Positions 46,203 through 55,729 of a stretch of 64,000 nucleotides of DNA are shown piece by piece. Each line of letters opens with the position of its first letter. Positions within the stretch are counted from its first letter, which is position 1. Origin of the DNA: JAGVSR01 sp963750715. Lineage in GTDB: Bacteria; Pseudomonadota; Alphaproteobacteria; Rhizobiales; Hyphomicrobiaceae. Location: assembly GCA_963750715.1 (NCBI GenBank), contig CAVVRP010000016.1, positions 338,437 to 402,436 of the forward strand, in the 5' to 3' direction. A program made the translations under genes and the position numbers. Below the pieces are notes generated by a model. It saw only the letters and a list, made by a program, of their open reading frames with translations. It ran no database searches and was not told the origin of the DNA.

Positions 46203-48092
46203 CTAGTGCAGCCGTGACCGCGAGGACCGGCCGGAGCGTGCCGGAGACGGTGCCTTCGACGTACTTTCCTCAAACAGTTCGACGAGCTTATCGGTCATGG
46301 CTCCCGCAAGGTCGCCCGGATCCGTGATCGTCACCGCGCGCCGGTAATAGCGCGTCACGTCGTGACCGATGCCGATGGCGATCAGTTCGACCGGAGAGCG
46401 CGTCTCGATTTCCTCAATGACCTGCCGCAAGTGATGCTCCAGATAGCTTCCCGAGTTGACCGACAAAGTCGAGTCGTCGACCGGCGCGCCATCCGAGATC
46501 ATCATGAGAATACGGCGTTGCTCGGGCCGGACGAGCAGCCGCTTGTGCGCCCAGGCGAGGGCTTCGCCGTCGATATTCTCCTTCAGCAGGCCCTCCCGCA
46601 TCATCAGTGCAAGAGACCGCTTGGCCCGCCGCCACGGCGTATCGGCACGCTTGTAGACGATGTGGCGAACATCGTTGAGCCGGCCGGGATCGGCCGGTTT
46701 CCCGGCCATAAGCCATTTCTCACGCGCCTGACCACCTTTCCAGGCGCGCGTGGTGAAACCGAGGATTTCGACCTTGACGCCGCATCGCTCCAGCGTGCGG
46801 GCGAGGATATCGGCGCAACAAGCGGCAACCATGATGGGGCGGCCGCGCATCGAGCCCGAGTTGTCGAGTAGTAGCGTGACGACGGTGTCACGAAACTCGG
46901 TGTCGCGCTCGCGCTTGAACGAGAGCGGCTGCATGGGATCGCTGACGACGCGCGACAGGCGCGCTGCATCCAGCGTGCCTTCCTCCAGATCGAAATCCCA
47001 GGCTCGGCTTTGCTGGGCCAGAAGACGCCGCTGCAGGCGGTTGGCCAATCGCGCCACGACACTTGCCAGGGACTTGAGTTCCTTGTCGAGAAACGTGCGC
47101 AGCCGCTCCAGCTCATCGGCCGTCGACAGTTGCTCGGCCTCGACCTCCTCGTCGAATTCCTTGGAGTAGACGCGGTACCCGAACGACTCGGGTGCATCCA
47201 GAACGGAGAGATTGGGTCGCCACGGCTCTTCCGACTCTGCCTCTTCCGTGCCCTCGTTGTCGAGGTCGAATTCGGCACTGTCGGCATTCTCGGGCGCCTC
47301 GGCGGCTTCCCCCGCGTCGCCTTCCTTGGTTTGCTCCTCGCCGGCTTCCTCCTGGCCGCCGGAGCTTTCATCCTGCGCCTTGCCTTCTTCCTCCCCGGCG
47401 GATGGCTGCTCCTCGCTCTCGTCCTCGCTGTCCTCGCGCTCGCCCTGACGCGTCTCATCGCCCAGATCGAGCACCTTGAGGAGATCGTGCAACTGGCGCC
47501 CGAAACTTTCCTGGCACTCGATCAGGGCGTCCATCTTCTTCAGAACCTTGCCGGCACGCTTTTCGATCACGGGCCGCCAGACGTCGACCAGGGCTTGCGC
47601 CTTCGGTGGCGGGGCGCGGCCCGTCAGACGCTCGCGCACGATCAGCGCCAGCGCTTCTTCTAGCGGGGCTTCCTCCGTCGTCGTCACCATGGAAAAGCGC
47701 CCGTGGGAATAGAGTTCATCGCACTTGGCGGCCAGATTCTCAGCCATGCCGGCCATGCGATTGGCACCGAGTGCCTCGACGCGCGCCCGCTCGACGGCCT
47801 CGAACACCGCCCGCGCTTCGCCCGAGCCCGGCAGCAGCCGCTTGTGCAGCTTGGCGTCATGGCACGCAGCCGTCAGTGCCAGGCTGTCGGCCCAGCCACG
47901 CACGACGGCGATCTCACGCGCCGAAGGAACGCGCGAGGGCTCGGGCAGCTGCACGTGCTTTCCTTCGAGCTCCGGACGGCCCGGCGCGAAATCGACCTGA
48001 ATGTCGCCATCGCCCGCGATCGCGCGCACGGTCAAGCCCAGCACCCGCTTGAACGGCTCGGCTGGAGCTTCCTTGCGCTTCGAAGTCGTCAT
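46203..48092 (-). CDS. cobT: Cobaltochelatase subunit CobT
   Basis: CobT is one of three subunits of the aerobic cobaltochelatase (CobNST) that inserts cobalt into hydrogenobyrinic acid diamide. The 629-residue protein starts KRVLGLTVRAIAGDGDIQVD; a long acidic linker (about 215-300, many Glu/Asp/Ser) precedes a von Willebrand A domain with the MIDAS motif LLDNSGSMRGRPIMVAACCA and later LMMISDGAPVDDSTLSVNSG. CobS lies 53 bp upstream on the same strand; CobN is not in the window. Confidence 0.96.
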   Translation of the reverse strand: MTTSKRKEAPAEPFKRVLGLTVRAIAGDGDIQVDFAPGRPELEGKHVQLPEPSRVPSAREIAVVRGWADSLALTAACHDAKLHKRLLPGSGEARAVFEAVERARVEALGANRMAGMAENLAAKCDELYSHGRFSMVTTTEEAPLEEALALIVRERLTGRAPPPKAQALVDVWRPVIEKRAGKVLKKMDALIECQESFGRQLHDLLKVLDLGDETRQGEREDSEDESEEQPSAGEEEGKAQDESSGGQEEAGEEQTKEGDAGEAAEAPENADSAEFDLDNEGTEEAESEEPWRPNLSVLDAPESFGYRVYSKEFDEEVEAEQLSTADELERLRTFLDKELKSLASVVARLANRLQRRLLAQQSRAWDFDLEEGTLDAARLSRVVSDPMQPLSFKRERDTEFRDTVVTLLLDNSGSMRGRPIMVAACCADILARTLERCGVKVEILGFTTRAWKGGQAREKWLMAGKPADPGRLNDVRHIVYKRADTPWRRAKRSLALMMREGLLKENIDGEALAWAHKRLLVRPEQRRILMMISDGAPVDDSTLSVNSGSYLEHHLRQVIEEIETRSPVELIAIGIGHDVTRYYRRAVTITDPGDLAGAMTDKLVELFEESTSKAPSPARSGRSSRSRLH

Positions 48093-48144
48093 GGAGAACG
48101 CCTGCTCCCTAACCCAGGCGCGAGAGGACCGCGGACCGGAGGTC

Positions 48145-49155
48145 TCAACTCAGCGCCACGTTGGCGGAACTCTCTGGAAGCTCCTCGCCGAAACAGCGCT
48201 GGTAGAATTCCGCCACCAAGGGCCGCTCGAGTTCATCGCACTTGTTGAGGAACGTCACGCGGAAGGCGAAGCCGATGTTGCTGAATATCTCGGCATTCTC
48301 GGCCCACGTCATCACCGTGCGCGGGCTCATCACCGTCGACAAATCACCGTTGATGAAGGCCGAACGCGTCAGGTCAGCGACACGGACCATGCTCGACACC
48401 TGCTTGCGCTTGGCTTCCGTCTTGGCGAAGGCCTTGACCTTCGACAGAACGATGCGTGCCTCGTCGTCGTGCGGCAGGTAGTTCAGCGTCGCGACGATCG
48501 ACCAGCGGTCCATCTGACCCTGGTTGATCTGCTGCGTGCCGTGATAAAGGCCCGACGTATCGCCGAGGCCGATGGTGTTGGTTGTTGCGAAAAGCCGGAA
48601 CGCGGGGTGTGGCCGGATCACCTTCGACTGGTCGAGCAGCGTCAACTTACCCGAAACCTCCAGCACGCGCTGGATCACGAACATGACGTCCGGACGGCCG
48701 GCATCGTACTCGTCGAAGACAAGCGCCGTATTGGTCTGCAAAGCATACGGCAGAATGCCCTCGCGGAATTCGGTCACCTGCTTGCCGTCCTTCAGCACAA
48801 TTGCATCCTTGCCGACGAGATCGATGCGCGAGACGTGGCTGTCGAGATTGACGCGGATGCACGGCCAGTTGAGGCGGGCGGCGACCTGCTCGATATGCGT
48901 CGACTTACCGGTGCCGTGATAGCCTTGAACCATCACACGCCGATTGTGCTTGAAGCCAGCCAGGATAGCGAGCGTCACGTCCTTATTGAACAGGTAGTCG
49001 GGATCGAGGTCGGGCACGTGCTCGTCGGCCTTGGTATAGGCCGGCACTTCGAGATCGCTTTCGATACCGAACAATTGGCGGACGGAAACCTTCATGTCTG
49101 GAAGACCAACCGCCGTGGTCTGGGCTGGTGCCTGCGTCGCGCCGCGCGTTGTCAT
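48145..49155 (-). CDS. cobS: Cobaltochelatase subunit CobS
   Basis: CobS is the AAA+ ATPase subunit of the aerobic cobaltochelatase. ATG at 49155 (MTTRGATQAPAQTTAVGLPD) gives 336 residues. Walker A is GYHGTGKSTHIEQVAARLNW, Walker B VFDEYDAGRPDVMFV, and the sensor region ATTNTIGLGDTSGLYHGTQ. CobS and CobT form the chelatase motor. I saw no cobalamin-riboswitch B12 box in the 100 bp upstream. Confidence 0.96.
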   Translation of the reverse strand: MTTRGATQAPAQTTAVGLPDMKVSVRQLFGIESDLEVPAYTKADEHVPDLDPDYLFNKDVTLAILAGFKHNRRVMVQGYHGTGKSTHIEQVAARLNWPCIRVNLDSHVSRIDLVGKDAIVLKDGKQVTEFREGILPYALQTNTALVFDEYDAGRPDVMFVIQRVLEVSGKLTLLDQSKVIRPHPAFRLFATTNTIGLGDTSGLYHGTQQINQGQMDRWSIVATLNYLPHDDEARIVLSKVKAFAKTEAKRKQVSSMVRVADLTRSAFINGDLSTVMSPRTVMTWAENAEIFSNIGFAFRVTFLNKCDELERPLVAEFYQRCFGEELPESSANVALS

Positions 49156-49256
49156 GTGAACCCGGTTTTCAAGTGTGCATTGCATCTTGGCGTCTGCGCG
49201 CCTGCCGCGGCAAGCATTGCGTGACAAATCCCGCAGTTAACGACCGCCTGACGTCG

Positions 49257-49892
49257 TCAGACCAGTCCAGCCTGCTTCAGATAATTATAAGCTTGAATGA
49301 TCTGGCGCAACTTTTCCTCGGAGCGCGTGTCGCCGCCGTTGGCATCCGGGTGGTGCTGCTTCACCAGCGCCTTGAAGCGCGTCTTGATCTCGTCCTTGGC
49401 CGCGCCGGGGGCCAGATCTAGGGTGTCGAGCGCCTTTTTCTCCAACGGCCGCAACTGGCGGCGGTTCTCGGCCGGTTCTTCGCGTGCCTGCTTGGCGCGC
49501 CAGGCGAAGAAGCCATGCGGATCGTGCCCGCGATGGCCGGCCTTAGCGGACTGGGCCGCACTCGATTGACCATCGCGCGTGCCGTGCGCCCAGGCATTGG
49601 CGCCGACTTTCCACGTCGGCCGGTGGCCGGTCAGCGCGTCCTTCTGGAAGTCCAGAACCTCGGCATCGCTCATGCCGTCGAAGTAGTTGTATGACGCATT
49701 GTACTCGCGCACGTGGTCGGGGCAGAACATGAAGTATTCGCCGTCCCGTCCGCGTCCTTTGGGCGCACGATGGGGTGCCGGCTTGCCGCAGCCCTTCCAT
49801 TGGCAAGGCGGGAACCGGTCCTCTTCAGGCTGCTCGCGCTCGCGCTTGGGGCCAACGCGGATCGAGTCGAAATATTTCGAGTTGAGCTTCAT
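49257..49892 (-). CDS. J-domain co-chaperone-like protein
   Basis: The 211-residue protein begins MKLNSKYFDSIRVGPKRERE, with a cysteine-containing segment (CQWKGCGKPAPHRAPK, then FCPDH) and YNYFDGMSDAEVLDFQKDAL. The J domain is at the C-terminus (LDTLDLAPGAAKDEIKTRFK, LVKQHHPDANGG), with the HPD tripeptide intact. This DnaJ-type protein upstream of cobS and divergent from bolA is conserved in Hyphomicrobiales. The target DnaK system is inferred. Confidence 0.9.
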   Translation of the reverse strand: MKLNSKYFDSIRVGPKREREQPEEDRFPPCQWKGCGKPAPHRAPKGRGRDGEYFMFCPDHVREYNASYNYFDGMSDAEVLDFQKDALTGHRPTWKVGANAWAHGTRDGQSSAAQSAKAGHRGHDPHGFFAWRAKQAREEPAENRRQLRPLEKKALDTLDLAPGAAKDEIKTRFKALVKQHHPDANGGDTRSEEKLRQIIQAYNYLKQAGLV

Positions 49893-50032
49893 AGCCGTGC
49901 AGTATGATCCGATGCAGCGGTGGACACAAGCGAAGCGGTTTCAGCCATTCGCCATGCGTTGCCGTTGTGCACTATGGAACCTGAGTGTGCGCGCTCCTAT
50001 TTAATATACGTAAAACGAATGAGGCCCGATTT

Positions 50033-50308
50033 ATGTCAGTCGAGCAAGCCATGCGCGAAAAACTGTTGGTTGCTTTGGAGCCGACGCGCCTCGACGTGAT
50101 CAACGAAAGCGAGATGCATGCCGGTCACCGTTCGTCTCCAAACACCGGCAATAGTCACTTCCGGCTCCTGATCGTATCGCCCAAATTCGCCGGCTTGTCC
50201 CGCGTTGCCCGCCACCGGCTGGTCAACGAGGCCGTTGCGCACGAGCTTGCCCACGGCGTCCACGCCCTAGCGCTCTCGACCTTCGCCCCGGGCGAGCCGG
50301 TCCGCTGA
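50033..50308 (+). CDS. bolA: BolA-family protein
   Basis: The 91-residue protein from ATG at 50033 has the BolA class II/KH-like fold: REKLLVALEPTRLDVINESE, HAGHRSSPNTGNSHFRLLIV, VNEAVAHELAHGVHALALST. His residues that bind shared [2Fe-2S] clusters with monothiol glutaredoxins are present (HAGH, VHAL). A role in iron homeostasis is inferred from the family. Confidence 0.93.
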   Translation: MSVEQAMREKLLVALEPTRLDVINESEMHAGHRSSPNTGNSHFRLLIVSPKFAGLSRVARHRLVNEAVAHELAHGVHALALSTFAPGEPVR

Positions 50309-50322
50309 TCAATCGAGCGTAA

Positions 50323-50850
50323 TCACGGGCTGTCGGAGACGTTCCATTCTGCTTCGTGTATTCGGCAAGGCTGGGCCGATGACCTTCTCCGGTGAAAATA
50401 TGGGTGCCGCGCCAGAAATCTCATGGCGGCGGTCGACAGCATCATATTCATGAGCGCATTGGCTGGAGCGAGATCGAGCTGATGGTCCGCGATGGCGTGC
50501 GCGACGCGACGCCCTAGCCGGAACGCGAGTTGAACACCCCCGCCCGTCGCCGGCGAAACATGTCCCGCGGCGTCTCCCACGAGCAACACGCCCAGAATTG
50601 CCCACGGGGTCACCACCCCCACCGCATGGGATCCGGCCTGCCCTTCGCCCGACGCCGGTGCACGAAACGTGGGTCCACGCGATCGTTCGGCACGAACTCG
50701 ATTTCGATACCGGTCAGGAAATTTTGATTGCGTCCGAGTCCCATGTGCGCCGGGCAACCGACGGCCTTGCGTCAAGCGATTTGCTACGCGCGTGCCTCTG
50801 TGATCTGGATCGAGGACGACCACCTCACTCTCGTTCGGTCATTCAGCGGT
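50323..50850 (-). pseudogene. Remnant of a geranylgeranyl-reductase-like FAD oxidoreductase
   Basis: The end of the gene is recognisable: VLLVGDAAGHVSPATGGGVQ, LAFRLGRRVAHAIADHQLDL, the FAD-binding C-terminal motif of the family. Just upstream, in another frame, NQNFLTGIEIEFVPND and VDPRFVH fit the middle of the same family. The N-terminal GxGPAG motif is missing and the frames do not join. A different, intact member of the superfamily is found at 55.7 kb. Confidence 0.6.
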
Positions 50851-51352
50851 GGCGCCGCCGTCTACGGCCACCGCATCGACATCGCCTGCAGCAACAAGGC
50901 TGCCTGGCCTTTCACGAAGCCGAGAGCGTCGACAGCGCGTTCACTCACGTTGCCCGAGTTCGATGCCCAACCAGACCGGCCACATCTATCTGGTGACGAA
51001 CCGCCACGGCCAGTACAGGCTCGCCATCCTGTCCCGTCCCGCCAGCAACGGGGACATGCATGGCCTACTTTCGATGCGTCAGATCGGTCGGGGCGCCCAA
51101 CTCACCCCGGTCGCCCCGCCGATCGTTTTCAGCCCTCTGCGCCGGTCCAAGCCGGCCGGATCGGACAGGGCAACGCCACGTTCACCCGATACCGCTCAAT
51201 GTTGAAACGTACCGTGGATGAGACTTTCGCAGCCTTCCTGACACCGTAGACCTTTGACGCGCAGTTGCGCTACGACATCGTTGCTTTGGCGCTTGCGGGG
51301 TACCACCTCACAGGCTAAAAGCCACCGCTCGCCGAAAGGCGCCACGGCTTCC
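50851..51352. other. Unassigned decayed DNA upstream of tRNA-Ser
   Basis: The 502 bp have open frames on both strands but no recognisable domain, ribosome-binding site or codon signal strong enough to call a gene. A plus-strand piece GHIYLVTNRHGQYRLAIL (near 50978) looks protein-like but has no family I can name. Confidence 0.4.
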
Positions 51353-51442
51353 GGAGAGGTGGCAGAGTGGTCGATCGCGCCGCACTCGAAATGCGGAGTA
51401 CGGGCAACCGTACCGGGGGTTCGAATCCCTCCCTCTCCGCCA
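51353..51442 (+). tRNA. tRNA-Ser (anticodon CGA)
   Basis: Acceptor GGAGAGG (51353-51359) pairs with CCTCTCC (51432-51438), and GCCA is encoded. The anticodon loop CTCGAAA sits between CCGCA and TGCGG, giving CGA. A long variable arm (TACGGGCAACCGTA) is typical of serine tRNAs, and the T loop GGTTCGAATCC is normal. Confidence 0.97.
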
Positions 51443-51460
51443 TGGTGCCCGACTTGTCTG

Positions 51461-52870
51461 TCAGCAAGCCCAGTCGTCTCGCAGCGCGTAATAGCCGTAG
51501 GCAGCTCGAAGGCCCCAGCGGATCAGGTGCGGAGAGGACGGCAGACGCGGCGGCAGACCGCGAAAGACCGCGGGAAGGTCCGCTTCCGTGCAGGCTGCGA
51601 CTGATAGGTCGGCTGCCTTACGTCCCGCCCACGATATTGTCGCGGTGCCCGAGCCGTGGCAGCCGAATGCAAACACAACGCTCGTATCCGAAGGGTCGAT
51701 ACCCAGCGCGAGCGAACGGCGCGCGGTCAAGGCAACAAGTCCTCGCCAAGCATACTCGGCACGGGCATCGGAGAGCCCCGGCAGCACCCGCTTGAGGTCT
51801 GCTTCTAAATTATGCGCCGTGGCGACTGCGGCTTCAGGCGTTCCGCTGACGTCGCCGCGCGACCCGAACAGGATCCGCCCGTCTGGCAGACGGCGATAAT
51901 AGAACAGCAGATTTCGGGAGTTGTAGATCGGGGTCGTCGCCCGCAAGCCCCGCGACGCCAGTTCGCTATCCGTATAAGGCTGCGTAACGATGATGCTTGA
52001 GATCGCCGGTATGACACGGTGCGACGTAGCGCCTCCCAGATGGTTCGGCCAATAACCATTTGCGGCCACGATGACCTTGCTTGCGCGAACGCGGATGCCG
52101 TTCGCACTGGTTAAAGCGTGGCGTCCTAACTGACGCTGCCAATCGATGATCTGCGTGCCGGTCAAGATGCGCGCGCCAGCGGCCGCTGCGGCGCGCGCCA
52201 TGCCTTGCACCAGGCGATAGGGATGCATTGCAAAACCAGGGCGCGTCCGCAATGCGCCGAACGTTTCAGGTCCCTCGTGGAATTCGGAGCGAAACTGATC
52301 CGCCGTCATGAACTGGGCATCATCGCCGAACCGCCGCGACAGCACCTCGGCCTCATCGCGGAGTTCTCCAGCAGCTGCGGGATGATGCGCCACACAGACG
52401 CTACCGTCGCCCGTCATTTCGCAGTCGATATTGTTGTTACCTTGGATGAAGCTGCGAAGTGCATCGACGGCTTCGTTCTGCGAAGCGAGGTAGCGGCGCG
52501 CCTCATCCTCACCCACTCGCTTTGCTATCTCCATGATGGAGAGCTTGACGCCGCCCGGCGCGACGAAGCCGCCGTTGGCGCCGGACGCGCCCCACCCGAT
52601 AGACGCACCCGCTTCGAGCACGCACACTTCGACGTGATGTTTGCCGGCTAGCCGCAGGGCAGCCGACAACCCGGCGTATCCGCCGCCGATGATAGCAACG
52701 TCTACTACGGTATCGGTGTCCAGTGGTTCGCTTTGAAACGTGCCGACCGGTCCGGCCGTCGCGCTCCAGTAGTGCCCCGGTGCGCGGGCAAAGTCGTACA
52801 TGTCCGCGTCATAAATCGCGGACGCTGAAGGCCGAGCCCGGCCATTTGCATCTGACTTTTTACGCATCAT
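51461..52870 (-). CDS. FAD-dependent amine/amino-acid oxidoreductase (DadA/PuuB-like)
   Basis: The 469-residue protein has an N-terminal dinucleotide-binding motif VVDVAIIGGGYAGLSAALRL and the flavin-linked GASGANGGFVAPG, typical of gamma-glutamylputrescine oxidase and related DAO-family enzymes. The opening DFARAPGHYWSATAGP is characteristic of the PuuB-like group. The C-terminal FAD-contact FAFGCHGSGTATISWAGRKA is present. Likely reaction: oxidative deamination of an amine or D-amino acid; the exact substrate is unknown. It ends 18 bp from tRNA-Ser. Confidence 0.88.
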   Translation of the reverse strand: MMRKKSDANGRARPSASAIYDADMYDFARAPGHYWSATAGPVGTFQSEPLDTDTVVDVAIIGGGYAGLSAALRLAGKHHVEVCVLEAGASIGWGASGANGGFVAPGGVKLSIMEIAKRVGEDEARRYLASQNEAVDALRSFIQGNNNIDCEMTGDGSVCVAHHPAAAGELRDEAEVLSRRFGDDAQFMTADQFRSEFHEGPETFGALRTRPGFAMHPYRLVQGMARAAAAAGARILTGTQIIDWQRQLGRHALTSANGIRVRASKVIVAANGYWPNHLGGATSHRVIPAISSIIVTQPYTDSELASRGLRATTPIYNSRNLLFYYRRLPDGRILFGSRGDVSGTPEAAVATAHNLEADLKRVLPGLSDARAEYAWRGLVALTARRSLALGIDPSDTSVVFAFGCHGSGTATISWAGRKAADLSVAACTEADLPAVFRGLPPRLPSSPHLIRWGLRAAYGYYALRDDWAC

Positions 52871-52948
52871 CTGCCTTGCCGCGGATCTTCCGGTGCGGAC
52901 GGTGGAACCCGAGCCCGTATTCTGCCTGATAAACCGTCGTCAGGCCAA

Positions 52949-53868
52949 TCATGCTCCGGCTTTCGCCCGCGACCTGGCGCTTTTGGTCCGAGCCACTTCA
53001 GGAGATGGAACGCGACCTTGATGCGGTGTCTTCGCTGCGGCCTGCAGCTTCAGCTCCTTCAGGAAACCCTCGACGAGCGGGTGGTCGCTGTCAGAGCGGC
53101 GGACGGCGGCGAAATGCTGAGACTGGATTGCATAGATTTCCGGCCGGAGACGGCGCATGTCGCCGCGTTCCGACCAGTAGTCACCGATCTGACAGGGGAG
53201 AAAGCCGATATAGCATCTCGACAGGATCAGCATGGTCTGGGCTTCCATGTGTATGACGCTGGCGCTGGCTCGAGAATGTTCGACGCGGTAGAGGCCTTCG
53301 AGATGGCGAAAGCCGCGAACCGAAAACATGGCGGCTTTGATGGCCCGTCTCATGATCGCGTTTCGGTGAGCCTTGAAGAGTGCGTGGTGGCGCCCGCAGT
53401 AAAGACTATGCGGCTCCAGATGGAGGGGAACATACGAGATGCCCGGCGCCTTCTGCGAAGAAGGACCGACGACCACGTCGCGGACTCCAACGCCCACCGC
53501 ATGTTCGAGTTCATGCGGGGTGCAGGTCGATGAATACGCCCTCTGCATAGCCCATGAACGCCCTGACCGCATCCTGCAGGCCCAGCTGGGGAATTGTCAC
53601 GACGCCGTCGACGATACCCACCAGCAGCCTACCGACGAGTTTGCCCCGGTCCCAGCTGATCCTGGCGTGAAAGGTGTCGATATCGGCGAACAGCTGCTTT
53701 GCCGCGGCGTAGGTCGATTGCCCCAGCGCCGTCAGGGGAAATCCGCCCCGGCCACGCTCGCACAGCGGCCCGCCGTTGATGCGCTCGAGCGACGCCAGAT
53801 GCGTGGAGAGCGTCGAGCTTGTCAGGTTGACCGAAATCTGCGCATTGGCAAAGCCGCCGGCGTCGAAA
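52949..53868 (-). pseudogene. LysR-family regulator, truncated and frameshifted
   Basis: Read on the minus strand, DAGGFANAQISVNLTSSTLS and THLASLERINGGPLCERGRG are the helix-turn-helix part, followed by FPLTALGQSTYAAAKQLFAD. The frame ends at FIDLHPA near 53511, while the adjoining frame continues with TPHELEHAVGVGVRDVVVGP to a normal-looking effector domain ending at 52949. A single-base shift near 53525 explains this. The first ~20 residues are lost at ~53868, exactly where the ureG fragment begins on the other strand. Confidence 0.75.
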
Positions 53869-54301
53869 TCGGCGGCTGTCCGCATACCGCGATCCGGGAA
53901 GACTGGTCGCTCAATCTCGCGGCCATAGTCGAGATGCGCGCCAAGTTCCCCCAGGCCGACCTCGTCCTGTCGAATCCGGCGGCGACAATCTGGCGGCCAC
54001 ATTCTCGCCTGAGCTGGCAGACCTGACGATCTATGTGATCGACGTCGCCCAAGGTGAGAAGATCCCGAGGAAGGGTGGGCCCGGCATCACACGCTCCGAC
54101 CTCTACATCGTCAACAAGATCGACCTTGCCCCGCACGTCGGGGCAAGCCTGGAGGTGATTGAGCGCGACACGAAGAAAATGCGCGGACACAAGCCGTACG
54201 TGTCCGCCAATCTCCGCGCCGGCACCGGCCTTGGCGAAATCGCCGACTTCATCATCCGTGCGGGGTGGTCTGTAGCGCACCGGGTGGCGCACTTGCGATA
54301 G
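53869..54301 (+). pseudogene. ureG: ureG fragment (urease nickel-insertion GTPase), frameshifted
   Basis: The plus strand reads VEIGGCPHTAIREDWSLNLA and AIVEMRAKFPQADLVL; after a frame change near 53978 it continues SGGDNLAATFSPELADLTIY, GEKIPRKGGPGITRSDL, NKIDLAPHVGASLEV and MRGHKPYVSANLRAGTGL. This is UreG from its middle to near its C-terminus, with the G4 motif NKID intact. The P-loop half is missing at the junction with the LysR remnant. No other urease gene is in the window. Confidence 0.85.
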
Positions 54302-54308
54302 CGACGCT

Positions 54309-54395
54309 TGGTGCGGACGGTGGGACTCGAACCCACACGACGTTGCCGTCTCAGGATTTTAAGTCCTGTGTGTCTACCGGTTCCACCACGTCCGC
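54309..54395 (-). tRNA. tRNA-Leu (anticodon UAA)
   Basis: On the minus strand GCGGACG pairs with CGTCCGC at the acceptor, with ACCA encoded (54309-54312). The anticodon loop CTTAAAA lies between CAGGA and TCCTG, giving TAA. A long variable arm fits leucine tRNA. It begins only 8 bp after the ureG remnant. Confidence 0.96.
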
Positions 54396-54657
54396 AAAGA
54401 AAACAATAAAAAGCAACGCAAATACACAGCATAAAGGGCCGAGACCGACTGTTGGTCCCAACTCAGGCCCCAACATGGCCGTCCAACGCTTGCAGCTTGG
54501 AGCGGATGCTTACGAACAATAAGACGCGGCGTAAAGCGGGATAAGCGCAGCCCGCAAAGGCGATGAACCACGCATCACAATCAATACGCGGGCATTGGTT
54601 TGTAGGAGGGTATTCGGGGATCTCATCTCGAGTTTTAGGCAAGGCTGGCTTAGTGAG

Positions 54658-54732
54658 TTCGGCTTAGCACAGCGGTAGTGCACCTGATTTGTAATCAGGG
54701 GGTCGCAAGTTCAAATCTTGCAGCCGGCACCA
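54658..54732 (+). tRNA. tRNA-Thr (anticodon UGU) with defective acceptor 5' strand
   Basis: The anticodon arm CCTGA-TTTGTAA-TCAGG gives UGU; the D arm, T arm (GCAAG-TTCAAAT-CTTGC) and the 3' end AGCCGGCACCA are normal. The 5' strand here is TTCGGCT, which pairs badly at positions 1 and 2. A good 5' strand (GCTGGCT, 54644-54650) lies 14 bp upstream, with GGCTTAG repeated. A short insertion or duplication at the tRNA's 5' side is likely, and it may be non-functional. Confidence 0.75.
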
Positions 54733-54815
54733 ATGTTTTCAATACGTTAGTCGAATTCTCGTTCTTCGCGGCGAGCGTCCGGGGCAATCCTGGGGTAATA
54801 AGCGGGGCGTCCGTT

Positions 54816-55379
54816 TCATAGATATCCTCTAGTCTCAACAGCTAACGCTTCAATTCGCCTGCGCTGCACAGCCGGCGGGGTCCACGAGCCGTCAGTGACC
54901 GCGTCCTGCGGCCAATAGGTGCGAACGTAGAGCGAGAAATCAGCATCTTTCGGTGCAGGAAGCCAGTCGCCACGCTGATCTTCGGGAGGCGGATCGGCTT
55001 GTATGTAGATCGTTAGCGATCCGTCTGGATTATACTTCAGCGTCTTGTTTTTCGTTCCGACCGAATAGGGTTTGATGTCATTCGGGGAAAAGAAATGGTT
55101 CTGATTGTAGAGGGTGAGCGACCAGAAACCGCGCACAGGCGGCGTCTGATCCTTGGCGAACGTCACCGCGTAGCGCTTCGCGCCGTTAAGGCACTGACCG
55201 CTTTCGTCCAGGTCTTGATAGAAGTATTTGGTCTCATTCTGCTTGTTCACGAAGATGTTGGATTTCCCGGCCGCCGTGCGAGTGAAGTAGTCGGTGCCAA
55301 ACGCCGCGCTGTTCGATACCGTGCTCCAATAGTGCGAAAGCTGAATGCCAGTCTGATAGCTACCAACGGAATTGGGCAT
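54816..55379 (-). pseudogene. DUF1214 domain fragment
   Basis: The 187 codons read PPVRGFWSLTLYNQNHFFSP, YSVGTKNKTLKYNPDGSLTI and FSLYVRTYWPQDAVTDGSWT, with the DUF1214 core. Full-length members are about 350-470 residues with an N-terminal DUF1254 or leader part, which is absent; the ATG at 55379 has no good ribosome-binding site. It is probably a 5'-truncated gene, although a short protein could still be made. Confidence 0.65.
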
Positions 55380-55729
55380 GTTGAGGTGTGCATCATTGCC
55401 TTTTCGTCTAGAAAATCAAATTGCCTCGATTGGCTCCATGCGACATGCGGCCGAACGCGTCCCGCAGCTCAGGTTATTTCTTCTGTCGACGTAAAAATCG
55501 ACAAATCTTACTGTTGGTTGCGGTGAAGCAAGCATGGTGCTGATATCACCGCCATGGGTCAGTCCACCTGCAAGCAACGGCGTGCCTTTCGTAAGGGCCG
55601 GGATGGAAGAATGGTGTCAAAGAAGGGCTCACAAAACAATGGGACCCAGGTGGAGGACGAGATGCCGTCAGACGCGATACTCTGATCTCACGCCCGAACC
55701 TCTCCACTAGACCGGCCAAAGTTCACAAT
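55380..55729. other. Gene-free region upstream of the reductase
   Basis: The 350 bp contain no supported gene or repeat. The right half should carry the promoter of the FAD reductase at 55730, but no elements are clear. Confidence 0.4.

Noticed and set aside
48001..49224. Plus-strand open frame of 407 codons across cobS
   Set aside because: Antisense shadow of cobS; no independent support.
49156..49256. Possible cobalamin riboswitch upstream of cobS
   Set aside because: I looked for the B12-box pattern and pairing arms; none is visible in the short gap.
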